A stretch of 64,000 nucleotides of DNA from CAVRAZ01 sp963719135 (GTDB lineage Bacteria; Pseudomonadota; Gammaproteobacteria; DSM-19610), in the NCBI GenBank assembly GCA_963719135.1, contig CAVRAZ010000011.1, positions 1 to 64,000 on the forward strand, read 5' to 3'. Of the stretch, positions 52,069-61,628 are shown in pieces (position 1 is the first letter of the stretch; each line of letters starts with the position of its first letter). The notes beneath the pieces are model-generated. The model was not told the DNA's origin. It did no database searches and saw nothing but the letters and a program-made list of their open reading frames with translations. The position numbers and the translations under genes are program-made.

Positions 52069-55000
52069 CAGGCGTTGGCGATCTGCTTCTGCACCAGTTG
52101 GAAGTACATTCCCTTGCGATCCACCAGTTCTTCGTGACGGCCTTCTTCCACGATGGCCCCCTTGTACAACACCAGAATCTTGTCGGCGCGCATGATGGTG
52201 CTCAGGCGGTGCGCGATGACGATCGCGGTGCGGCCCTTGAGGATGTCCTGCATGCTGTTCAAGATGTTGCTCTCCGACTGCGTGTCCAGCGCCGAGGTCG
52301 CTTCGTCGAAGATCAGCAGGCGCGGGTCGTGATAGAGCGCGCGGGCGATGCACAGCCGCTGCATCTGGCCGCCCGACAGGCCCATGCCGCGTTCGCCGAC
52401 GATCTGTTCGTAGCCCAGCGGCATGTTGCTGATGAACCCGTGCGCATCCGCGAGCTTGGCCACTTCCACCGTGCGGCGCCGGTCGGGGTTGTCGTCGCCG
52501 CTGGCGATGTTCTCGGCGATGGTGCCGGAGAACAGCAGGTTGCTCTGCATCACGTAGCCGATCTGGGCGCGGTAGTATTCCTTGTCGACAACGTCCATGT
52601 CGTAGCCGTCGACGACGATCCTGCCTTCGCCCGGCTTGTAGAACCCGACCATGATCTTCGCCAGCGTGGTTTTGCCGGAGCCGCTCTGGCCGACCACGGC
52701 GACGAGCTGGCCGGGTTCGATGTTGAAGCTGATGTTCTCCAGCACGTAGGCCGTCTCGTTGCCGCCGTAGCGGAAATAGACGCCCTCGAAGCGGATGTCG
52801 CCCTGCAGGTCCGGCAGGATGACGCGCGAATGCAGGTCCTCGGCTTTCTGCTCCGGCTCCATGTCGAGGATGTCGCCGAGCCGCTCCATCGCCACGCCGG
52901 CGTCGTTGACCTGGTTCCACAGCCGCACCAGCCCCAGCAGCGGCGACATGACGCTGCCCATCAAGGCATTGAAGGCGATCAACTGGCCGATGGTCAGTTC
53001 CTGGGCCAGCACCAGGTTGGCGCCGGTCCAGAGAATCACGATGGTGGTGCCCGCGTTGAGCAACTGGCTGATGAAGCCGATCAGGATGTTGAAGCGCTGC
53101 GCCCGGTACTGGACGCCCAGGGCCTTTGCATACTTCTTTTCCCACTTCAGCCGCATCGGCCGCTCGATGCCCATGCCCTTGACCGTCTCGGCGCCGCCGA
53201 TGGTTTCCATGAGAATCGACTCGGCGTCGGTCGAGGCCGCGAACACCTCGCGCGCATAGCCCTTGAGCCGCGGCGTGGCAACGACGGTGAGCACCACCAG
53301 CGGAATGACGAACGCGATCAGCAGCAGCGTCATCTTGACGTTGTAAAGGAACAGGATGGTGAAGTAGATGAAGACCATCAGCAGGTTGAGCACGGTGGTG
53401 ATGGTCGACTCGGTCAGAAACGCGCGGATTTTCTGGTTTTCCTGAAAGCGCGCGAAGATGTCGCCGGTCTTGCGCTTGGCGAAGAACGACAATGGCAGCG
53501 ACAGGGCGTGCTTCAGGAAATGCGACATCATCGCAAAATCCATGTTGCGGATCATGAAGTTCGACAGAAACGCGCGCAGCACGCTGGTCGTCTGGACGAA
53601 GAGGTTGGTGACGATCAGGCCGACGATCAGCACGTTCAGCAGCGAGACGTTCTGGTGGACGATGACGCGGTCCAGAATGTGCTGGATGATCATCGGCGGC
53701 GCGACGCCCAGCACCTGGATGATGAAGGTGGCGATGAACAGGTTGGCCAGGATCTTCTTGTAGGGCTTGAGGTAGCCGACGAAGCGCACCCAGGGCGACC
53801 GCGTCGCCGCGAGCTGCACCATCTCTGATCCGGGGTTGAACAGCAGGCAGGTGCCGGTCCAGCCGCGTTCGAACGCTTCGACCGTCAGCTTGCGGAACCC
53901 GCGCCCCGGGTCGGCGACCCACACGTGGTTCTTGGAAATGCCGTAGACGATGATGTAGTGGTAGCCCTCCCAGTGGGCGATGAACGGCAGCTCGAAACCG
54001 AGCAGCGCCTGGTAGGTGCACTGCACGCCGCGCGTGGTGAAGCCCAGCGACTCGCCGACGCGCGCCAGACTCTCCAGCGTGGCGCCCTGCGTGGTCACGT
54101 TCGCCAGTTCGCGCAGCTTGCCGAGCGTCATGGGAATGCCGTAGTGCTTGCAGATCATGGCGAGACAGGCCGCGCCGCAATCCATCTCCTCGGCCTGCTC
54201 GACCAGCGGGAAGCGGCGGATGATGCGTTCGCCGTGGCCCGGTCGCGACTGGAAATCCAGCAGCAAAGGCCGCTTGCGGCGCTCGGCCAGCTTCTTCTGG
54301 CGGTCCAGTTCGCGCTGTGTGAACTTGATGCGCTCGTCGAGAATCTCGCGCACCTTGGGGTTGCGCTCGACGATGAGCCGCACGGTGGCTTCCGGCACCA
54401 CCAGCAGCACCAGGTCGGTCTCGGCGGTGACGGTGGCCGGCTGCTCCTGGCGGTGCAGGCAGGCCAGCTCGCCGAACACCTCGCCCTGGCCCAGCGTCGC
54501 CAGCGGGTATTCGACGCCCTCCTCCTTGCGCACCACGCGCACGCGGCCCTGGCGCACGACGTAGAGCCGGCGATCGTCTTTGCCGTCCTGTTCGACTACG
54601 GTCTGGCCCTCGCGCACGCGCTTGACGCCGACGCTGCGGATGATCTCCTCGAGTTCGTTGCCCTTGACCTTGCGCCGCAGGTCGAACAGGCGCGTGACGA
54701 AGCCGCCGGCCGTGTTGATGGCCACGTAGCTCGCGATGTAGGTGTGCGCATCCTGGTTGCGCGCCAGCGCCGGCGCAAACAGGTCGTGCGGAAAATACAG
54801 CAGCTCGGTCTTGGCCGAGGCGCGCACCGATGACTCGTGGTGATATTTTCTGAGCACGGCGATCTCGCCGAACACCTCGCGCTCCTTGCGCACGCCCATG
54901 CTGATTTCCTTGCCTTGCTCCTCGGTGAAGATGCGCACAGCGCCGGCCTTGATGACGTAGAGACCTTCGCTGGGGTCGCCGGCGTTGCACACCGTGTCGC

Positions 55001-55115
55001 CGAACGCATAGGTCCTCGACTCGGCGCCGGCGGCGATCTCGGCCATCTCCTGCGGCGTGAAGGCCGAGAAGATTTCCACGCCGGAGAGAAATTCGATCAG
55101 GGATGGGTCGCTCAA
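52068..55115 (-). CDS. Peptidase-containing ABC exporter with two cyclic-nucleotide-binding-like domains
   Basis: 1015 residues. CNB-like domain 1 (about 10-120, FGEIAVL) and domain 2 (about 165-270, FGELACL). C39 peptidase (about 300-430) with Cys313 in EEMDCGAACLAM, His386 in GYHYIIV and Asp402 in VADPGRG, so the catalytic triad is complete. Six-helix membrane region (about 440-740). ATPase with GQSGSGKTTLAKI, LSGGQMQRLCIARAL and LLIFDEATSALD. It should cleave Gly-Gly leaders and export the cores. In both CNB domains the phosphate-binding Arg of cAMP receptors is replaced (His-like and Gln), so real nucleotide binding is uncertain. Last but one in the operon, 35 bp after the PpiC gene. Confidence 0.95.
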   Translation of the reverse strand: MSDPSLIEFLSGVEIFSAFTPQEMAEIAAGAESRTYAFGDTVCNAGDPSEGLYVIKAGAVRIFTEEQGKEISMGVRKEREVFGEIAVLRKYHHESSVRASAKTELLYFPHDLFAPALARNQDAHTYIASYVAINTAGGFVTRLFDLRRKVKGNELEEIIRSVGVKRVREGQTVVEQDGKDDRRLYVVRQGRVRVVRKEEGVEYPLATLGQGEVFGELACLHRQEQPATVTAETDLVLLVVPEATVRLIVERNPKVREILDERIKFTQRELDRQKKLAERRKRPLLLDFQSRPGHGERIIRRFPLVEQAEEMDCGAACLAMICKHYGIPMTLGKLRELANVTTQGATLESLARVGESLGFTTRGVQCTYQALLGFELPFIAHWEGYHYIIVYGISKNHVWVADPGRGFRKLTVEAFERGWTGTCLLFNPGSEMVQLAATRSPWVRFVGYLKPYKKILANLFIATFIIQVLGVAPPMIIQHILDRVIVHQNVSLLNVLIVGLIVTNLFVQTTSVLRAFLSNFMIRNMDFAMMSHFLKHALSLPLSFFAKRKTGDIFARFQENQKIRAFLTESTITTVLNLLMVFIYFTILFLYNVKMTLLLIAFVIPLVVLTVVATPRLKGYAREVFAASTDAESILMETIGGAETVKGMGIERPMRLKWEKKYAKALGVQYRAQRFNILIGFISQLLNAGTTIVILWTGANLVLAQELTIGQLIAFNALMGSVMSPLLGLVRLWNQVNDAGVAMERLGDILDMEPEQKAEDLHSRVILPDLQGDIRFEGVYFRYGGNETAYVLENISFNIEPGQLVAVVGQSGSGKTTLAKIMVGFYKPGEGRIVVDGYDMDVVDKEYYRAQIGYVMQSNLLFSGTIAENIASGDDNPDRRRTVEVAKLADAHGFISNMPLGYEQIVGERGMGLSGGQMQRLCIARALYHDPRLLIFDEATSALDTQSESNILNSMQDILKGRTAIVIAHRLSTIMRADKILVLYKGAIVEEGRHEELVDRKGMYFQLVQKQIANA

Positions 55116-55150
55116 GGGCCGGTTCCTCGCTCAGTGCGCCGTCGCGTCGC

Positions 55151-55903
55151 TCAGAACAACTCGATGCCGTGCTCGCGCGCCCGCGCCATGATCCACTCGT
55201 CGCGGACGATGCGGCGCACTTCGCCGCGGGTTTCCTCGTCGAGGCGCGCGGGGCTCTTGGCGTTGACGGTGAAGATTTCGTAGTAGTTCTCGTCGGGCGA
55301 CGGGAACGGGCCGAGCAGGTCGCCTTCGGCGGCGTTGAACACCTTGCCCTCAACGTCCGATTGCAGCGAACCGCGCAGCACCTTGCCGATGTAGCCGCCC
55401 TCCTCGCGCGTATCGGCGAGCGAATGTTCGCGCGCCATGTCGGCGAAGCCGTCCGGATCGTCCTCCAGGATCGCGATCAGTTCGCGCGCCTTGCCTTCCG
55501 AGTCGACCAGGATGTGGCTGACCTCGATGCTGTCGAACTTCGGCGAATTCAGATTGAAGTATTCCTCGATCGCCGAATCGTCGGCCACCTTGTCCATGAT
55601 CTTTTCGTGATACAGCATCTCGGTGACGAACTGTTCCAGGTCCTCCAGCGTGAGTCCGCGGGCGTCCAGCCAGCGGTTGGCGTCCGCCGCGCGGTGCAGG
55701 CCCCACACCCGGCGCAGTTGATCGGCCCGGTCCTGCAGTTCGCCGTCGGTGATCTTGATGCCCCGCCGCTTGGCCGCGTGCACGGCCAGCTTGTCCTTGA
55801 CGACATCCTCCATCAGCCCGTCGAAGCGTCCGCTCAGTTTGAGAATCTTCACGAACTCGTCGGACGTGATGACCTCGTCGTCGATTTTTACCAGATCCAT
55901 CAT
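55151..55903 (-). CDS. PpiC/parvulin-type peptidyl-prolyl isomerase without signal peptide
   Basis: 250 residues. An N-terminal SurA/trigger-like helical part (LVKIDDEVITSDEFVKILKL, GRFDGLMEDVVKDKLAVHAA) and a rotamase domain (EVSHILVDSEGKARELIAIL, FADMAREHSLADTREEGGYI, GKVLRGSLQSDVEGKVFNAA). There is no signal peptide, so unlike SurA or PrsA it should act in the cytoplasm, possibly as chaperone for the precursors before export. Isomerase-like proteins of this kind occur in some leader-peptide maturation loci. Lies between adaptor and exporter genes. Confidence 0.88.
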   Translation of the reverse strand: MMDLVKIDDEVITSDEFVKILKLSGRFDGLMEDVVKDKLAVHAAKRRGIKITDGELQDRADQLRRVWGLHRAADANRWLDARGLTLEDLEQFVTEMLYHEKIMDKVADDSAIEEYFNLNSPKFDSIEVSHILVDSEGKARELIAILEDDPDGFADMAREHSLADTREEGGYIGKVLRGSLQSDVEGKVFNAAEGDLLGPFPSPDENYYEIFTVNAKSPARLDEETRGEVRRIVRDEWIMARAREHGIELF

Positions 55904-56016
55904 TGCTGGATGCCTCCAACGCGTGTTTCGAATTCAACTGCCTGGCATTCGCCGATCGCCCCGTCCCCGGATCGACCCGTCACACCCCGGCTCAATCGAC
56001 CACCTGGGCGCAACCG

Positions 56017-56080
56017 GTCACCCCGGCGAAGGCCGGGGTCCACCTCGGTGCCCTGGATTCCGGCCTGCGCCGGAATGACG
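56017..56080. repeat. Dispersed palindromic repeat (CCGGCGAA type), short form
   Basis: GTCACCCCGGCGAAGGCCGG and CCGGCCTGCGCCGGAATGAC flank a short centre. Located in the 216-bp gap between the adaptor and isomerase genes. Confidence 0.75.
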
Positions 56081-56119
56081 AAATCGGAACTCATCGGAAG
56101 CCTCCAAAGAATGCCGCCC

Positions 56120-57496
56120 TCACCCCTCGACATTGCGCAGCGGGTCGATCGCCATGTCGATGAGGCGCCGCTTGCGTACCACGATCTCCGCCGTCGCGGC
56201 CATGCCGAAGCGCAGCGGATAGTCGTTGTGGTCCACGGTGAAGTGGGTCGTCGCCAGGCTGACGTGCCCCTTGTAAACCGGTCCCTCACCCTGGGCGCCG
56301 CCCTGCGTGGTGGGCGAGATGTAATCGAGCGTGCCCTCGATGAAGCCGTAGCGCTGGTACGGAAAGGCGCTGAACTTCATGCGCACCGGCAGGCCTTCGT
56401 GCAGAAAACCGCGATCGCGCTCCAGAATGTCCACCTTCAGCACCGGCGTCGCACCCTCGGGCGCGATGCTGCCCAGCGGCGTGTTGGCCTGCACCTTGTC
56501 GCCGATTTGCGTATAGGTCACGTCGGTGACGACGCCGGATACCGGCGCCAGCACGCGCAGGAAATTGTCTTCGTCGATGTTTTCGAACTTGATGCGCTCG
56601 GCGGCTTCGGCCGACAGGCGCGCGCCGCGCACCTTGAGTTCGACCTCGTTCTGTTCGCGCTCGATCTGGTTTTTCAGCGTTTCGTACTGGATGCGCAGTT
56701 CGGTGAGCTGCTGGTCGCTGCCTTCGAGATCGGCCTTGGCCTTGGCGTATTCGTCGCTCAACTGAAAATCCAGCTCGCCGAGGCGCGCCTTGGCCAGCCG
56801 GTAATTGGTCTGCGCGGCCAGGAAGGCGTTGCGTTTGTCGTCCACGTCGTTCTTCGACACGCCGCCGCCGCCCGGCAGTTTGAACAGCCGCTGGTACTTC
56901 TCCGCATCGCGCTGCGCCGCGTCACTGGCCAGGCGCGTCTTTTCGAGGTTGCCGCGCGCTTCCTCCAGCTTGGCCTTCTGCGATTCGGCGAGCTTGGACA
57001 GACCTTCTGCGACGCGCTTTTCGTGCAGTCCGGCCTGTGTGTCGATCTGCTTCTGCAGCGAGTCGGCCTGGCGTTCGAGCAGCGCCTTGTGCTGGGGAAA
57101 TTCGCGGTATTCCTGCTCGGCTTCGGTGAGTTTGAGTTCGGCGTCGAGCGCGTTGGTGGCCGCCTGAATGGCTTCGCGCGCGTTCAGGCGCGCCAGGATG
57201 TCGCCCTTGCGGACCGGCAGCCCCTCGGTCATGTAGAGATCGACCAGTTCGCCCTGGATCGGCGCGTAGATGCGCCGCACTTCCTCCCGCGGCGCCAGCA
57301 CGCCGCTGGCCGACACGATGACGTCGGCGCGGCCGAAGAACGACCAGATCAGCGCCGCGACCAGCAGCGCGCCGATCAGCAGGATCAACGCGCCGAACAG
57401 GCGCGACGGTTCGGCGTAGAGAATCTCGACGCCCTCGGCGCTGTGGTCCGCAAGCGCGTCCGACAGGCGTTTCATTTCGCTGTCGTCACTGCCCAT
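56120..57496 (-). CDS. HlyD-family membrane fusion protein
   Basis: 458 residues. One N-terminal membrane helix at about 34-54 (LFGALILLIGALLVAALIWS), the lipoyl-like half (GELVDLYMTEGLPVRKGDIL), and a long coiled coil at about 110-290 (ELKLTEAEQEYREFPQHKAL, IDTQAGLHEKRVAEGLSKLA, LRIQYETLKNQIEREQNEVE). The second lipoyl half and beta-barrel follow (VLAPVSGVVTDVTYTQIGDK, FHEGLPVRM-like LHEGLPVRMKFSAFPYQRYG). It joins the inner-membrane exporter to the outer-membrane channel. Coiled-coil length is typical of type I secretion adaptors. Confidence 0.93.
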   Translation of the reverse strand: MGSDDSEMKRLSDALADHSAEGVEILYAEPSRLFGALILLIGALLVAALIWSFFGRADVIVSASGVLAPREEVRRIYAPIQGELVDLYMTEGLPVRKGDILARLNAREAIQAATNALDAELKLTEAEQEYREFPQHKALLERQADSLQKQIDTQAGLHEKRVAEGLSKLAESQKAKLEEARGNLEKTRLASDAAQRDAEKYQRLFKLPGGGGVSKNDVDDKRNAFLAAQTNYRLAKARLGELDFQLSDEYAKAKADLEGSDQQLTELRIQYETLKNQIEREQNEVELKVRGARLSAEAAERIKFENIDEDNFLRVLAPVSGVVTDVTYTQIGDKVQANTPLGSIAPEGATPVLKVDILERDRGFLHEGLPVRMKFSAFPYQRYGFIEGTLDYISPTTQGGAQGEGPVYKGHVSLATTHFTVDHNDYPLRFGMAATAEIVVRKRRLIDMAIDPLRNVEG

Positions 57497-57548
57497 CTGT
57501 GGCCCTCCGACAAAGCCCGGGGCGGTCGTCCGCCCGTCTTGTTGCGTT

Positions 57549-60047
57549 CTATCCGGCCGGATCGGCCGTGGCCGCCGGTTCTCCGGCCTCGTCCGCCGGC
57601 GGGTCCGGCAGCAGGTCCAGCTTCGCCCGTAGCAGGCCGGCGTCCAGCACCATCCCGAGTTCCTGCAGCGATCGCCGCTGCAGCCGGCATTCCTTCAGGA
57701 TCGTCCGGTACAGCGTCTGCTGGTCTTCGCCGGGTTCGACGCCGAGCGATGCGTACGCCTGTATGGCACTGTGCGCACTGTCATAGGCCTCCGCCAACTG
57801 CGCCGCCTGATCCCGGAAATTCTGCGAGACGTTCGCCTCCAGGCGCAGGAGCCCCAGTATCCGGCCGTTCTTATCGTAGGTCTGCCAGGACTTGTCGGCC
57901 TTGCCGAACGCCAGGCCGGCCTCCTTCAGCAGGGCATCGCGATAGTTCTGGAAATCCTTGTTCAAGGCCTGCAGAAAGTATACATCCTCGACCGGGTCCA
58001 GCGAGGCGTGGAAAGCGATCAGCCGCCGCGCATGGTCCTCGTCGCCGGACTGGTCGGCCAGCGCCCGATAGCCGGCCAGCACCGCGCGCTTGTGTTCCAG
58101 GTCCGCCGCTGCGATCTTGCCCCACTCGCCGCCGGCCAGCGACTCCAGCAGGCTGATCGCCTCGTCGCCGTCGCCCTCGCGCCAGCGCTTGCGCGCGTCG
58201 CGGTACTGCATGGCGACCGACTTGGGCGGCAGTTGCCGGTCGCGGATCTCCGCGACCTTCTGCTGGAACGGCGGCGTGAAGAACTGGTTGCCCTCGACGG
58301 CCTCGATGGCGGTGATCCAGTCGTGGCCGCGCAGCGCCGCATCCAGCGCGATGTAATTGCGGATATCCTGCGCCAGCACGTCGACCCCGGCGATGCGCGG
58401 ATACTTGGCGCTGAACTCCGCCAGCGCGTCCGGCAGACCGGACAGGTCATCGCTGTCGAGCCGCTGTTGCAGCGTCTTCCTGAACTCGTCGATGGCGGCG
58501 AGGTACAGCGATTTCTCGCTGCGCAGCGTGCGCAGGTGGCTGAGCGCGCGTGCCAGCACGCCTTCGAAACCCGCGTCGTAGCGCTTGATCCGCGCCGCCG
58601 TCTGCTGCCGCTCGCTGGCATCCTGTTCCCACCAGTCCAGCAGTTTTTCGATGCGCTCCTCGTGCTGGAACATGACGATGGGCGCGTCGACGCCGCCGCG
58701 CTCCTGGATGTACTGCTCCATGTCCGCCACCCAGTTGAGCAGGTCCAGCATCGGCAGCGCCGCCGGGTTGTGGGCGTTCATGCGCCGTGCGCCGGTGACG
58801 GCCGCACGCGCCGCGTCGAAGCGGTCGGCGTCGAGCGCAGCGGTCCAGTCGGGCATCAGCGACCGCATGGTCGCGGTGGACGCCAGATCGGCGATTTCGC
58901 TGTCGTCGGCGTGATGCGCCAGCCAGGCGTCGGCGCGGGTCGCGCTCTGCGTGTAGGCACCCGCGTCCAGCAGCCGGCCGATCGCGCGCCGCGGCGCGCC
59001 CTGGAAATACGCAAACGCGCCGGCGCCGGCCACCAGCAGCAGCGCGGCCGCCGCCCAGCGGGCGGTGCGGCGCGACGCGGGACGCTTCTCGTCGAAGAAC
59101 GCACGCCGCAGCTCGCGCGAAAACACCGCGACGCGGCCTTTGCCGGCACCCCGTCCGGAACCGGCTTTGCGTCGCCCCGCGCCGGTATCCTCGGCGGCCG
59201 GTTCGTCGACTGCCTCCGCCGCCTTGTCCGGCTCGTCGCCCTCATCGCCGGAGCAGAATATATCGATAAACGAATTCGCCGACGTGACGAACGTGGTGCG
59301 CGTGATGTCCGCCGGGCTTTCGAGCGCGGCGGTCAGGACGCTGTCGTCGGCCGCCGGCTTGCCCGCCTGTTCGTTCACGCGTTTGATGTGCACGCGGTAC
59401 TGGAAGTGCTCGCCGCCGAACGCCAGCAGGTCGCCGTCCTTGAGCACGCGCGCCTGTTCGTCGAGGCGGACGCCGGACAGGAACGTGCCGTTGGTGCTGC
59501 CCAGGTCTTCGATCAACAGCGCGCGGTCGCGCGTGAAGATGTGTGCGTGGCGCCGCGACAGAAACCGGACCTCTTCGGGAAACCGTCCCCGGTAGCGGGC
59601 GAACGCTTCGTCGGCCTTGCTGATCAGGAACGGGAACTGCGAAATGACCAGCGGCTCCACGCCCGACTCGGGATGCTCCGGCAGCAGCGTGAGCACGACG
59701 CCCGGCGGTTCCTTGAGCACCGCCGCGCCGGTTTCGCCCTTGCCCAGGAGTTCGGCGCGATAGGTGAGGTACCCGCCGAAACTGATTTCGTCGTTCTGGC
59801 GTACCTGCGCGGAACGCTTGTCCAGCGGCACGCCGTTCAACGTGGTGCCGTTGAGACTGCCCAGATCGACGAGATAGACCGCGCCGTCCTGCTCGAAAAT
59901 GCGCGCGTGACGGCGCGACAGCTTGGCGACCGCCTCGGGACCGTAGCCGGCGAACGGCGTTTCGTGCCGCCCGATCGGGAACAGGCTGTCGCGGATGACG
60001 ATCTCGCCGAGTTCGGGGTGGGATACCGGTTTCAGTATGACCTGCAT
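57549..60047 (-). CDS. Double-FHA membrane protein of the exporter operon
   Basis: 832 residues. FHA domain 1 at about 20-95 (FPIGRHETPF, LSRRHARIFEQDGAVYLVDL, SLNGTTLNG) and FHA domain 2 at about 150-225 (LSRRHAHIFTRDRALLIEDL, STNGTFLSG), both with the SRRHA and NGT phosphothreonine-binding residues. A basic segment leads to one membrane helix (RWAAAALLLVAGAGAFAYFQ, about 328-348) and a long alpha-helical periplasmic part of about 480 residues. First gene before the adaptor (52 bp apart). It could pass the kinase signal to the exporter. The periplasmic part matches no family I recognise. Confidence 0.88.
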   Translation of the reverse strand: MQVILKPVSHPELGEIVIRDSLFPIGRHETPFAGYGPEAVAKLSRRHARIFEQDGAVYLVDLGSLNGTTLNGVPLDKRSAQVRQNDEISFGGYLTYRAELLGKGETGAAVLKEPPGVVLTLLPEHPESGVEPLVISQFPFLISKADEAFARYRGRFPEEVRFLSRRHAHIFTRDRALLIEDLGSTNGTFLSGVRLDEQARVLKDGDLLAFGGEHFQYRVHIKRVNEQAGKPAADDSVLTAALESPADITRTTFVTSANSFIDIFCSGDEGDEPDKAAEAVDEPAAEDTGAGRRKAGSGRGAGKGRVAVFSRELRRAFFDEKRPASRRTARWAAAALLLVAGAGAFAYFQGAPRRAIGRLLDAGAYTQSATRADAWLAHHADDSEIADLASTATMRSLMPDWTAALDADRFDAARAAVTGARRMNAHNPAALPMLDLLNWVADMEQYIQERGGVDAPIVMFQHEERIEKLLDWWEQDASERQQTAARIKRYDAGFEGVLARALSHLRTLRSEKSLYLAAIDEFRKTLQQRLDSDDLSGLPDALAEFSAKYPRIAGVDVLAQDIRNYIALDAALRGHDWITAIEAVEGNQFFTPPFQQKVAEIRDRQLPPKSVAMQYRDARKRWREGDGDEAISLLESLAGGEWGKIAAADLEHKRAVLAGYRALADQSGDEDHARRLIAFHASLDPVEDVYFLQALNKDFQNYRDALLKEAGLAFGKADKSWQTYDKNGRILGLLRLEANVSQNFRDQAAQLAEAYDSAHSAIQAYASLGVEPGEDQQTLYRTILKECRLQRRSLQELGMVLDAGLLRAKLDLLPDPPADEAGEPAATADPAG

Positions 60048-60138
60048 TGTCTATTATCTATCGGCTCGCCTGTGGAACATGACCTGAAGGAGCAACGCCC
60101 GCAGGAGGCGTCAGTGTCGTTCGCCTTCGCAGGCCGCA

Positions 60139-61590
60139 TTATTCTTTGTCTGCGTCCGAACGTCCAATCACGTCGTGCGCCGGCCAGCCGCCGCCGAGCG
60201 CTTTGTACAGCGCCACGGTGTCGGCGAGAATCAGCCAGTGGTTGGTCAGAATCTGCTGCTCGGCGTCGAGCAGCGTGCGCTCGACTTCGAACACCTGAAG
60301 CTGCGACACCATGCCTTCGGCGAGCTGGGCATCGGTCTGCGCGGCGACCACCGCCAGCTTCTGCCGGCGCTGTTCCAGTTCGACCTGCTGCGACCGGCGG
60401 TTGGACAGGTTGGTCAGGGCGTTCTCCACTTCCTCGAACGCGGTGACGACGGTGCGGCGGTACTGCTCTTCCGCGACTTTCGTCTGTGCGTCGGACACCC
60501 GGATCCGCGCGCTGATGTTGGGATCGAAGATGGGGAAATCCAGCGCCGAGGTGAGGCCGAAGGTGCCGGCCTTGAACAGATCGCCCAGGGTGAACGCGGC
60601 GGTGCCTTCGCGGCCGGTCAGGCTGATCGTCGGCAGCCGCGCGAGCCGCGCCTGTCCGGCCAGGTCATGCAATTGCAGCACGCGGAATTCGGCGGCGAGA
60701 ATGTCCGGGCGGCGCGCCAGCAGTTGCGACGGCAGACCGGCCGGAACGGTGACCGGCTGCACGGTCTGGCGAAGCTGCGCCTTGGGCACCTGCAGCGTGT
60801 CGGCCGGCATGCCCAACAGCGTCGCCAGGCCGTTCTGCTCGACCGTGCGCAGGCGGGTGAATTCGAGCGATTCCTTTTCCAGGCGGTTGATCTCGGCCTG
60901 TTGCTGCAGCACCTGCGTCTCCGGCACCAGCCCCTCGCCGTTCATGGCCTGGTAGAGCGCCAGAATCCGCCGGTTGCGGTCCAGTGTGTCGCTTTGCTGG
61001 TCGATCAGTTCGTCGAACTGGCGGATGCGGAAATAGGCGTTGGCAACGTCCGAGACCAGCGTCAGGTAGCCCGCACGCCAGTCGGCCTCGCTGGCCTGGA
61101 AGTCGGCCTTCTGCGCCTCGACACCCTTCTTGACCTTGCCCCAGATGTCCAGCTCCCAGTTCGCTTCGCCGGCCAGGCTGTAGCGGGTCGAATCCGGTGC
61201 GTCGGTGTGGGAGAAATGATCGACACCGGCCAGCGCGCCCAGGGTCGGCATGGCGCCGGCCTCGGCCTGGCCGATGGCCGCGCGCGAGACTTCGATCCGG
61301 GCGGCGAGGATCTTCAGATCGAAGCTGCCGGCCAGCGCCTTGTCGATCAGCTCATCGAGATAAGGATCGCCGAAGCGCTTCCACCACTCGGGCTCGATCG
61401 CGGCCGCCCGCTGGCCGGATTCGGCCGAAGGCTGCGACCAGTTTGCCTTGACCGGCGCGTCGGGCCGCTGGTACTCCGGTCCGGCCAGACTCGCGCAGCC
61501 GGCGCTGAGCAGCGCGGACAGCGCGACGGCCAGCAGGCGCCCGGCGCTTCGGCGCAGCGGACGAATCAGCAGACTTGGCGAAAAGGACAT
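60139..61590 (-). CDS. NodT/TolC-type outer-membrane efflux lipoprotein
   Basis: 483 residues from ATG 61590, with a lipoprotein signal (LLAVALSALLSAGC, lipobox LSAGC). The RND/NodT pattern follows: PEYQRPDAPVKANWSQP, FDLKILAARIEVSRAAIGQA, WELDIWGKVKKGVEAQKADF, ALDFPIFDPNISARIRVSDA and FEEVENALTNLSNRRSQQVE. It forms the outer-membrane duct for the exporter-adaptor pair. A GGAG lies 7 bp upstream and a sigma-54 site 39-55 bp upstream of the start, linking its expression to the peptides. The frame is open to 62103, but this start is the only one that gives the lipobox. Confidence 0.93.
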   Translation of the reverse strand: MSFSPSLLIRPLRRSAGRLLAVALSALLSAGCASLAGPEYQRPDAPVKANWSQPSAESGQRAAAIEPEWWKRFGDPYLDELIDKALAGSFDLKILAARIEVSRAAIGQAEAGAMPTLGALAGVDHFSHTDAPDSTRYSLAGEANWELDIWGKVKKGVEAQKADFQASEADWRAGYLTLVSDVANAYFRIRQFDELIDQQSDTLDRNRRILALYQAMNGEGLVPETQVLQQQAEINRLEKESLEFTRLRTVEQNGLATLLGMPADTLQVPKAQLRQTVQPVTVPAGLPSQLLARRPDILAAEFRVLQLHDLAGQARLARLPTISLTGREGTAAFTLGDLFKAGTFGLTSALDFPIFDPNISARIRVSDAQTKVAEEQYRRTVVTAFEEVENALTNLSNRRSQQVELEQRRQKLAVVAAQTDAQLAEGMVSQLQVFEVERTLLDAEQQILTNHWLILADTVALYKALGGGWPAHDVIGRSDADKE

Positions 61591-61628
61591 GATCGCTCCG
61601 GGTATGGTCGACAGATAACCCGACCCCA

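Noticed and set aside
52068..55115. Classical bacteriocin (microcin V-type) locus
   Set aside because: Several dispersed cargo genes, sigma-54 control and CNB domains are unusual for microcins, and no clear immunity gene adjoins each peptide; antibacterial action cannot be claimed.
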